A stretch of DNA of 5,076 bases from contig JAJYFX010000183.1 in the NCBI GenBank assembly GCA_021785315.1, positions 1 to 5,076 of the forward strand, given 5' to 3'. The stretch's first letter is position 1, and each line of letters opens with the position of its first letter. Both the position numbers and the translations under genes were made by a program. The notes beneath the pieces were generated by a model, which worked only from the letters and a program-made list of their open reading frames with translations, was not told where the DNA came from and ran no database searches. Below are positions 1-5,076 of this stretch, piece after piece. Origin of the DNA: Actinomycetes bacterium (GTDB lineage: Bacteria; Actinomycetota; Acidimicrobiia; Acidimicrobiales; Acidimicrobiaceae).

Positions 1-1
1 C

Positions 2-622
2 GCCGGTCTCATACTCGTCTTCATCGGCACGCTGATCACGAGCCTCGGCGTAGTGCGGGAACGCCAGAGTGGAACTCTGGAACAACTCGCCGTGATGCCA
101 CTGCGTCCATGGGACGTCATAGCGGGCAAGATCGTCCCGTACTTCATAGTGGCATCGCTGGACCTCATCGTGATAATTGCAGTCGGAATTTTGTTGTTTG
201 GCGTTCCCTTTGTTGGCAATGTCGCAGTATTCGCACTTGGGGCAGTTTTCTTCCTGCTTGTTACCCTCGGGATGGGAGTACTGATATCAACCATTTCCCA
301 GAACCAGGGCCAGGCGATTCAACTGGCATTCATGGTCATGTTGCCGCAAATACTCCTTTCCGGACTCATCTTTCCGATCAGTTCGATGGCCGTCGGCGTG
401 CGCTGGATTTCGTACATTCTGCCGTTGACATATTTCATTGATATAAGTCGGGGGGTCATGCTCAAAGGAATGTCCATAGCCGCGCTACTAGAGCCGATGG
501 TACTGTTGGCTATTCTTGCCATAGTTGTTCTGGCACTGGCAATGCTTCGATTTAGACGTGATCTTGCCCCAAGCAGCCGCAGATATCAAAGCGCAATGGC
601 TGAGACAAGAGTAACGGCATGA
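2..622 (+). CDS. ABC-2 type transporter permease, C-terminal part (5' end outside window)
   Basis: This is the membrane subunit of an ABC exporter, seen as its last 206 residues. The frame is open to the window edge. The GTG at 53 is not taken as the start because hydrophobic residues that belong to the fold precede it. A transmembrane stretch at about residues 1-18 is followed by the cytoplasmic segment RERQSGTLEQLAVMPLRPW, typical of ABC-2 permeases. Further hydrophobic segments lie near residues 48-71, 75-98, 108-127, 135-155 and 162-180. Between them is the characteristic LLSGLIFPI ... LPLTYFIDISRG region. The protein ends in a short basic cytoplasmic tail. The visible pattern fits the YbhR/YbhS family, whose members are about 370 residues, so a bit under half may be missing. 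The stop overlaps the start of the next ATPase gene (ATGA), which implies translational coupling and a shared complex. A second permease or a membrane-fusion-like partner could lie upstream. The substrate cannot be told from the sequence. Confidence 0.92.
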   Translation, partial: AGLILVFIGTLITSLGVVRERQSGTLEQLAVMPLRPWDVIAGKIVPYFIVASLDLIVIIAVGILLFGVPFVGNVAVFALGAVFFLLVTLGMGVLISTISQNQGQAIQLAFMVMLPQILLSGLIFPISSMAVGVRWISYILPLTYFIDISRGVMLKGMSIAALLEPMVLLAILAIVVLALAMLRFRRDLAPSSRRYQSAMAETRVTA

Positions 623-1443
623 ACTGGGGCATCGAGTCAGCAACCGTGCGTTACGGATCGCAAGTTGCTCTTGACGGTTTGACTCTGCAGCCAGAGCGGG
701 GAAGTGTCACTGTCGTAATCGGTGGCGATGGTGCCGGAAAGTCCACATGCCTCAAGGCTCTCGTCGGTCTAATTCCCCTGAACGGAGGGACAGCCTGCCG
801 GCCTTCGAAGAAAGAGATCGGTTATGTACCAGCGACTGGGGGAGTCTATCCAGACCTTACCGTTTATGAGAATCTAGCCTTTTCTGGGAGATCTTACGGG
901 ATAAAGGGTTCCGCCTTTGAAAAGAGACGTGCCAAAGTACTGGAACTGATAGGGTTGCGAGATGTTCGGGAGCGCCTCGCCGGACATCTGTCTGGCGGAA
1001 TGCAAAGGAAACTGGCCGTTGGGCTGGCGTTGCTCCACCAGCCGCAACTTCTTGTGTTGGATGAGCCCACTACCGGGCTTGATCCTCTCAGCCGGGCTGA
1101 ACTCTGGAGAGTCATCTCGCATACCGCCGCCCAAGGCGCCGCGGTTGTTCTAAGCACCACGTATGTCAACGAGGCGCAAAGGGCGTCACTGGTGATACTC
1201 CTGAGCGAGGGGCGTTCCATCGCGGCGGGGTCGCCTTCCCAGATCATAGCCGGAGTCCCGGGAAAGGTGGGAAGGGTCAAATCCGAGAGGCAGCCTCCCG
1301 GTTTGGCATGGCGACGAGGTGGCATTTGGCATACCTGGGATCTCTCGAAAGGTACTCCTGGCGAGGCCGATCGGATTGAACCCGACTTCAATGATGCGGT
1401 AATTATTGCTGAACTTTCCCATGAGATTGGAATAACCAGGTGA
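619..1443 (+). CDS. ABC transporter ATP-binding protein, YbhF NBD1-like, with degenerate Q- and H-loops
   Basis: This is a 274-residue cytoplasmic nucleotide-binding subunit, expected to power the permease encoded just upstream. Visible motifs are Walker A GGDGAGKST (35-43), signature LSGGM (124-128), Walker B LLVLDE (144-149) and D-loop GLD (153-155). Two switch residues are missing. The Q-loop position after GYVP is Ala72 instead of Gln. The H-loop reads STTYVNEA (179-186), with Thr181 where His is usual. In E. coli YbhF, as I recall it, the first nucleotide-binding domain likewise has a PDGAGK-type Walker A, LSGGM, and STSYLDEA in place of the His. This protein therefore looks like a stand-alone NBD1 of that tandem ATPase. 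Residues from about 205 on form a family-variable tail. The ATG at 619 overlaps the permease stop and the TGA overlaps the GTG start of the next ATPase. No strong Shine-Dalgarno is visible, which fits translational coupling. Confidence 0.93.
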   Translation: MNWGIESATVRYGSQVALDGLTLQPERGSVTVVIGGDGAGKSTCLKALVGLIPLNGGTACRPSKKEIGYVPATGGVYPDLTVYENLAFSGRSYGIKGSAFEKRRAKVLELIGLRDVRERLAGHLSGGMQRKLAVGLALLHQPQLLVLDEPTTGLDPLSRAELWRVISHTAAQGAAVVLSTTYVNEAQRASLVILLSEGRSIAAGSPSQIIAGVPGKVGRVKSERQPPGLAWRRGGIWHTWDLSKGTPGEADRIEPDFNDAVIIAELSHEIGITR

Positions 1444-2303
1444 ACGCGCTGGCTGAAACCCGGCGCGTAACGCTCCGTTTTGGCGAATTGACGGCCGTCG
1501 ATTCCGTGAGCATTGCTGTGGAGAGGGGTGAGACGGTAGGCCTTCTTGGAGCAAACGGGGCCGGTAAGACTTCCCTGATCAGACTTTTGCTGGGGCTTAT
1601 TCCGCCAACCTCGGGTGAAGTGCTGCTATTAGGCTCATCGCCCTCCGTCAAGAGTCGTGAACGTGTTGGCTACGTGCCGCAGACGCTCGGATTGTACGAA
1701 GATTTGACAGTCAGGGAGAACTGGGATTTTACAAACAGGGCATTCGGATTGCGGCGACTATCCCTGCCGGAGGATCTTGGAGAGATTCGCGATGACCTGG
1801 TGGGCGAATTGCCCCTGGGAATCCAGCGCCAGGTCGCCTTTGCTGTCGCGGCGTCCCATAAGCCCGAGCTTCTTGTACTGGATGAGCCAACCTCTGGAGT
1901 CGCGCCATTGAGCAGAGCCAGGCTATGGAACGATATTCATGCGAGTGCCGAGGCCGGCGCAGGAGTCTTGGTTACCACCCACAACATGGAAGAGGCCGAA
2001 CAGTGTGATCGGCTCGCGATAATGGTGGACGGGCAAATGGTGGTTAGCGGGACCCCGGCCGACGTGGTTGGTTCTCGCCTGGTGGTTGAGGTGCGTAGCG
2101 AAGACTGGCGAAGGGCCTTTGAACTCCTGGACAGCACTGGGTTGGTTGTCCAGGCTCATGGTGATGTTCTGCGGGTTCCCGCAGCCAGGGACGCGATAGA
2201 CGAGGCGTTTGCCGTCGGCGGCATCGAAGCGACCATCACCATGGTGCCTGCCAATCTTGAAGAAGCTTTTGTGATGATCGTCTCAGAGAGGTCAGCTACA
2301 TGA
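1440..2303 (+). CDS. ABC transporter ATP-binding protein, YbhF NBD2-like, with degenerate signature and D-loop
   Basis: This 287-residue nucleotide-binding subunit is the second ATPase of the same exporter. It has Walker A GANGAGKTS (37-45), the Q-loop Gln (VPQ, Q81), Walker B LLVLDE (144-149) and the H-loop His in TTHNMEEAEQCD (His181). The signature reads LPLGIQ (124-129) instead of LSGGQ, and the D-loop is SGVAP with Ala155 in place of Asp. The LPLG form of the signature is also what I recall for the second domain of YbhF, whereas the Asp-to-Ala change in the D-loop is a further departure. Its losses are the mirror image of those in the preceding ATPase, so the pair probably works as an obligate heterodimer with one consensus ATP site. 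Residues from about 212 form the C-terminal regulatory-type tail. The GTG start at 1440 overlaps the previous TGA. The stop overlaps the ATG of the TetR gene. Confidence 0.93.
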   Translation: MNALAETRRVTLRFGELTAVDSVSIAVERGETVGLLGANGAGKTSLIRLLLGLIPPTSGEVLLLGSSPSVKSRERVGYVPQTLGLYEDLTVRENWDFTNRAFGLRRLSLPEDLGEIRDDLVGELPLGIQRQVAFAVAASHKPELLVLDEPTSGVAPLSRARLWNDIHASAEAGAGVLVTTHNMEEAEQCDRLAIMVDGQMVVSGTPADVVGSRLVVEVRSEDWRRAFELLDSTGLVVQAHGDVLRVPAARDAIDEAFAVGGIEATITMVPANLEEAFVMIVSERSAT

Positions 2304-2875
2304 GCCGCACTGGCAGACGTCCTGGCTCCCCAGAGACAAGGAAAGCGATACTGCTGGCTGCGCGGAGGGCATTTGGAGAGCGAGGCTACGAAGCGGCAAC
2401 ATTTCGAAGCATTGCAGAAGACGTGGGAGTCGATCCGGCGCTAGTGGTTCATTATTTTGGTTCGAAGCAGGAACTGTTTGCCGCTGCTCTTGATTGGCCA
2501 ATTCACCCGGCAGACATCTTTGGCGGTTTGGAGACTTCCAACATTGCGGAAATGGCCGAGATGATAGTTCGAAGGTACCTGTCTATGCTGGATCAACCGC
2601 AGGTCCGAGATGCCATTATTGCGATGGTGCGGTCGGCTGTTTCCAATGAGCAGGCTGCCAGAATGCTTCGAGAGTTTGTAACCGGGGAAATTTTGACGCT
2701 TCTGGGTCGGATTACCAATGCAGCGGATGCTCAGCTCAGAGCGTCAGTGGTGGCATCGCAGCTAGTGGGTATTGCCATGATGCGTCACGTAGTGGGACTT
2801 CATGCTCTCGCAGAGGCAACTACCGATGAGATTGCCGCTCTCGTTGCTCCGGCGATTGCCGGATATTTGCAATGA
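2300..2875 (+). CDS. TetR/AcrR-family transcriptional regulator
   Basis: This 191-residue protein is a one-component repressor. Residues about 12-60 form the N-terminal helix-turn-helix domain, with the family's landmarks in order: TRKAILLAARRAFGERGYEAATFRSIA (helices 1-2), VGVDPALVVHYFGSKQELFAAAL (recognition helix and the YFGSK motif). The rest is a helical ligand-binding/dimerisation domain of normal length, with the PADIFGG and late-helix pattern I associate with actinobacterial members. The ATG overlaps the stop of the second ATPase. AGAGAGG at 2285-2291, 8 bases upstream, is a good ribosome binding site. As the last gene of the exporter operon it most likely represses the operon promoter, which lies upstream of this window, and is released by an exported compound or its precursor. 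E. coli ybhGFSR is likewise linked to a TetR-type regulator (CecR). The ligand and operator are unknown. Confidence 0.95.
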   Translation: MSRTGRRPGSPETRKAILLAARRAFGERGYEAATFRSIAEDVGVDPALVVHYFGSKQELFAAALDWPIHPADIFGGLETSNIAEMAEMIVRRYLSMLDQPQVRDAIIAMVRSAVSNEQAARMLREFVTGEILTLLGRITNAADAQLRASVVASQLVGIAMMRHVVGLHALAEATTDEIAALVAPAIAGYLQ

Positions 2876-2914
2876 AACCGTGTGTCTGACTGAAAAGTCG
2901 TGCCGCAATTAGTC

Positions 2915-2920
2915 GGAGGA
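2915..2920 (+). promoter_or_regulatory. Strong ribosome binding site GGAGGA ahead of the CMD pseudogene
   Basis: GGAGGA lies in the 57-base spacer after the TetR stop. It is 12 bases before the ATG at 2933, which opens the frame (MSRLAG...) that fits a CMD-type N-terminus. An ATG at 2928 is better spaced but gives only five codons, and the GTG at 2923 is too close and gives an N-terminus unlike the family. The site shows that a translated gene once began here. Confidence 0.6.
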
Positions 2921-2932
2921 AAGTGGGATGTC

Positions 2933-3531
2933 ATGTCACGCCTAGCTGGAGTTGTGGATGGCGGAGCGGGACCGTGCGCGAGGATCGCGTTTTAGTTCCG
3001 CGCCGCCAAATTGCACGTCTTGCTGGCAGCAAGCCCAATAGTATGATTGGGCCGATCAAGGTCTATGGTCGCATTCCGGGAGTGTTGAGGGGTGTGGCTA
3101 AGTTTGAACAGGAATCGGCGAAGCTGCATAGTGTTGACAAACGTTTCAGTGCGCTGGCTGAACTCAAGGCGGCAACTCTGAGGCATTGCGATTACTGCAT
3201 CGACTTGGGCTAGCAAATCGCTCGCCGGTGGGGCGTGAGCAATGAGGAGCTGCTTGCCTTGTCCTCGTATCGGGCAGCACGCTTTTCACTCCTCTTGAAA
3301 AGCTCATGCTTGACTATACGGCGGATGTCTCGCACGCTCGTGGAAGTCTCGGATGGTCTCTTTAATAAGCTGCGTGAAAACTTCGACGAGCTACAGATGA
3401 TAGAGCTGGCGCATTTGATGTCATTGGAGAATCTGCCCGGCCGGTTCAATTTTACAATGGGCATCGGAGCTGCAGGTTTCGTCGGCGGCATGTTATGTGC
3501 CGTGCCAGTCATGGCCAGCCCAGAGAAGTGA
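2933..3531 (+). pseudogene. Decayed carboxymuconolactone decarboxylase (CMD/AhpD-like) family gene
   Basis: The family is that of small helical AhpD-like proteins, some of them peroxidases using a CxxC pair. The family pattern is recovered only by reading across frames. The ATG at 2933 gives MSRLAGVVDGGAGPCARIAF and then hits TAG at 2993-2995. A one-base loss near 2999 leads to RRQIARLAGSKPNSMIGP and the core KFEQESAKLH ... LAELKAAT. This core carries the motif CDYC, with Cys codons at 3187 and 3196. TAG at 3211-3213 interrupts what should be IDLG(S)QIARRWG, a one-base change from TCG. A one-base loss around 3271-3281 moves the text to LFTPLEKLMLDYTAD, read from 3282. A two-base loss near 3325 returns it to MSRTLVEVSDGLFN ... 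GIGAAGF, ending at TGA 3529-3531. Total length, about 200 codons, matches intact relatives as I remember them. Five independent lesions make sequencing error unlikely. Membership of the upstream operon is possible but unproven. Confidence 0.88.
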
Positions 3532-3852
3532 ATGTGGTTTCCCCGGCTGCTTGTGCCGGAAGTTCACGGAGAGCCAGCAAGATCCCTAGTCCGCTGCTAC
3601 GACATCGCTTGCCTCGAGGATTTGGCACGAAGAAGATGGTTCGTAGGGCAAAGTCCCGTCCGGACCCGGAACTCCCTGGCAATTTGCTCTCCTAACGGGC
3701 AAGTGGTCCAGACGGTACGCAACTCTTGTCAACGTGAACCATGCTTATGACATCTGTGGGCTGGACTCGTTTTTTTGATGGTTCCGGTGGTTTGAAAAGA
3801 AGCTGGCGAATCTCTCCGTCAGAAAAGTAACTTCGGGTAAGTATCGATTATT
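3532..3852. other. Intergenic region without a recognisable gene
   Basis: About 320 bases separate the CMD pseudogene from the dnaE2 promoter. Short open frames exist on the plus strand (3532-3750 and the end of 3495-3695), but neither has a ribosome binding site or a familiar motif. A third frame gives a protein-like stretch from about 3650 to the TGA at 3776-3778 (containing TGKWSRRYATLVNVNHAYD), which I cannot assign and which has stops just upstream. A run of seven T (3770-3776) follows no compact hairpin. I see no tRNA, repeat array or insertion-sequence end. It may be degraded coding sequence continuing the decay seen just upstream. Confidence 0.5.
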
Positions 3853-3882
3853 TTGATATGAATCGAACATATGTTCGATAAT
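3853..3882 (+). promoter_or_regulatory. Candidate SigA-type promoter of dnaE2
   Basis: TTGATA at 3853-3858 matches the -35 consensus at five of six bases, and GATAAT at 3877-3882 matches the -10 consensus at five of six, with an 18-base spacer. The expected transcription start is near 3889-3891, at or within two bases of the ATG. No Shine-Dalgarno precedes that ATG, so the message is probably leaderless or nearly so, a common arrangement in actinobacteria. The LexA palindrome fills the spacer and runs into the -10 box. Confidence 0.6.
3862..3879. promoter_or_regulatory. LexA operator (SOS box), perfect palindrome
   Basis: ATCGAACATATGTTCGAT is identical to its own reverse complement over all 18 bases. 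Its core, CGAAC-N4-GTTCG, is the SOS box known from Bacillus and actinobacteria. It ends 11 bases before the dnaE2 start and lies between, and partly on, the candidate promoter elements. LexA bound here would block RNA polymerase until DNA damage triggers its cleavage. dnaE2 is a known LexA target in mycobacteria, which fits. Confidence 0.92.
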
Positions 3883-3890
3883 ATTACAAA

Positions 3891-5076
3891 ATGGAAAGTT
3901 ACGCCGAGCTTCATTGCCACTCGAATTTTAGTTTCTTAGATGGGGTTAGCGACCCGGAGGAACTAGTGAAGATGGCGTCGTTGCTGGGATTGTCCGCACT
4001 TGCAATCACTGACCATAATGGACTTTATGCAGTTCCTCGCTTTGCGAGCGCGGCAAAGCTATGCGGATTGCCGGCTATCTATGGAGCTGAACTTACCTTG
4101 GGAAGCGGTGTTTCCCGATATGAGGTTATCGATCCGCCTGGCGACCACTTAGTTGTTCTGGCCAAGGGACCAAAGGGATACAGCTCACTGTCCAAGGTTA
4201 TTTCTTCTGGCCATATGGCTAATAGAGAAAAGGGAAGTTTCGAGCTTTCATACGAAGGTCTGGCTTCTGCCAATGAGGGTGATTGGGCTATTTTGACCGG
4301 GTGCCGGAAGGGTTTGATTCCGAAGACCCTTGTTGAATATGGTCCAGGGGCGGCTAAGAAGAAACTCGCATACCTGTGCGATCTGTTTGGTCGCGAGAAA
4401 GTCTTTGTTGAATGTTGGGATCACGCTGATCCATTGGATGAGCCGCGCAATATGGAACTGGTCCAAATTGCCACATCTTTGGGCGTCGAGCTGGTTGCAG
4501 CAAACAATGTCCACTATGCCACGAGGGATTCAGCCAAGTTGCATCAGATCCAGGTGGCTATAAGGTCTAACACGCCTATTGATGAAATAGATGGCTGGCT
4601 TCCTTCGTATCCCATGGCAAATCTGCGTTCCCCCAAGGAGCAGCTAAGACGCTTCGCCAAGTTTCCCACTTTGGTTCAAAATGCCAATGACCTTGGTCTT
4701 GAGTGTGCTTTCGACTTGGACCTTATAGCTCCAAAACTTCCTGATTTTCTAGTTCCTCAAGGCCATGACGAAATGAGCTTTTTGAGAGAATTGACTTATC
4801 GAATGGCTCCTACCAGGTATGGGCCAAGGAGTAATCCCCGGATAGACGGCGCTTATGAGCAGCTCGACTATGAACTCGACATTATCTCCAAGCTTGGATT
4901 TGCGGGATATTTTCTGGTTGTTTGGGACATAGTGGAGTTTTGCAAAGCAAATAGGATTTTTTGCCAGGGCCGGGGATCTGCTGCCAATTCTGCTGTCTGT
5001 TACGCCATCGGTATAACCAATGTTGATCCCGTCTCCCTCAAGCTTTTGTTCGAACGGTTTCTCTCTCCCCATAGGG
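3891..5076 (+). CDS. dnaE2: Error-prone DNA polymerase III alpha subunit DnaE2 (ImuC), N-terminal part (3' end outside window)
   Basis: This C-family DNA polymerase is used for damage-induced translesion synthesis, usually together with ImuA/ImuB-type partners. The visible 395 residues begin with a PHP domain: YAELHCHSNFSFLDG with metal-type residues H8, H10 and D17, then TDHNG (D41, H42), GAE (E67), H108, C138 and NVHY (H208). These positions look intact, so metal binding is plausible. The start of the polymerase palm follows near residues 335-395, with KLGFAGYFLVVWDIVEF, the motif CQGRGSAANSAVCYAIGIT (358-376) and LLFERFLSP. CQGRGSAANSAVCYA is what separates DnaE2 from replicative DnaE1. 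The catalytic PDxDxD motif should come just after the window edge and cannot be checked; family length is above 1000 residues. ATG 3891 is chosen because the family N-terminus (YAELH) starts three codons later and the SOS promoter ends just before it. GC is visibly lower than in the ABC operon. Confidence 0.94.
   Translation, partial: MESYAELHCHSNFSFLDGVSDPEELVKMASLLGLSALAITDHNGLYAVPRFASAAKLCGLPAIYGAELTLGSGVSRYEVIDPPGDHLVVLAKGPKGYSSLSKVISSGHMANREKGSFELSYEGLASANEGDWAILTGCRKGLIPKTLVEYGPGAAKKKLAYLCDLFGREKVFVECWDHADPLDEPRNMELVQIATSLGVELVAANNVHYATRDSAKLHQIQVAIRSNTPIDEIDGWLPSYPMANLRSPKEQLRRFAKFPTLVQNANDLGLECAFDLDLIAPKLPDFLVPQGHDEMSFLRELTYRMAPTRYGPRSNPRIDGAYEQLDYELDIISKLGFAGYFLVVWDIVEFCKANRIFCQGRGSAANSAVCYAIGITNVDPVSLKLLFERFLSPHR

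Noticed and set aside
53..622. GTG at 53 as the permease start
   Set aside because: The frame is open to the window edge and the residues before 53 form a transmembrane helix the fold needs, so the gene starts outside the window.
894..1554. Minus-strand open frames opposite the two ATPases
   Set aside because: They lie opposite clear ATPase sequence with intact Walker motifs and have no recognisable features.
2889..2900. GACT-GAAA-AGTC mini-hairpin in the spacer after the TetR gene
   Set aside because: A four-pair stem with no T-run is too weak to call a terminator or operator.
2923..3213. A separate 96-residue hypothetical protein starting at GTG 2923
   Set aside because: Its first 20-odd residues do not resemble the family, and the true N-terminus is in the 2933 frame. 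It is a piece of the CMD pseudogene.
3235..3531. A separate 98-residue protein downstream
   Set aside because: It is the C-terminal half of the same broken CMD gene, with an internal out-of-frame patch (about 3275-3325).
3532..3750. A 72-residue open frame starting directly after the pseudogene
   Set aside because: It has no ribosome binding site, no recognisable domain and a composition like chance translation. The overlapping frame 3495-3695 is no better.
3706..3776. Possible intrinsic terminator: GTCCAG (3706-3711) with CTGGAC (3761-3766) followed by seven T
   Set aside because: The loop would be 49 bases and the stem only six pairs, so a terminator hairpin is not convincing.
3844..3866. 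TCGATT / AATCGA inverted repeat overlapping the -35 box and the LexA site
   Set aside because: Six-base arms in an AT-rich stretch are likely by chance, and the right arm is explained by the LexA palindrome.
4079..5072. Minus-strand open frames opposite dnaE2
   Set aside because: They show no family motifs and lie fully opposite a clear polymerase gene, so they are shadows.

Overview
The window reads as chromosomal DNA from a moderate-GC actinobacterium. Three things point that way. The TetR regulator has an actinobacterial-looking N-terminus. A perfect CGAAC-N4-GTTCG LexA box (the Gram-positive/actinobacterial type) sits in front of a DnaE2-type polymerase. A decayed carboxymuconolactone decarboxylase (CMD) gene resembles actinobacterial members of its family. 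GC is modest for that phylum: hand counts give about 61% in three 60-base lines of the ABC/TetR genes and about 45% in four lines of the polymerase gene. A lower-GC lineage such as the acidophilic Acidimicrobiia is possible, but this is only a guess.

Bases 1-2875 are one tightly packed plus-strand operon. It holds the C-terminal part of an ABC-2 permease, two separate ABC ATPases and a TetR-family repressor. Every junction is a 4-base stop/start overlap (ATGA, GTGA, ATGA). The two ATPases look like the two halves of a YbhF-type tandem ATPase encoded as separate genes. The first keeps a good signature motif and D-loop but has lost the Q-loop Gln and H-loop His. The second keeps the Q-loop and H-loop but has lost the signature and the D-loop Asp. 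In a head-to-tail dimer this gives one consensus and one doubly degenerate ATP site. With the permease they should form an exporter of unknown substrate, probably controlled by the TetR protein.

Bases 2876-3531 hold a short spacer with a strong ribosome binding site, then a CMD/AhpD-like gene ruined by two amber stops and three small frameshifts. Bases 3532-3852 contain nothing recognisable.

Bases 3853-3890 are a compact SOS promoter. An 18-bp perfect LexA palindrome fills the spacer between candidate -35 and -10 boxes, only 11 bases before the start codon. From 3891 to the window end runs dnaE2, an error-prone DNA polymerase III alpha subunit. It is cut by the window edge just before its catalytic Asp motif should appear.

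The most useful observations are the complementary degeneracy of the two split ATPases and the LexA-occluded, apparently leaderless dnaE2 promoter. No wholly new system is evident.
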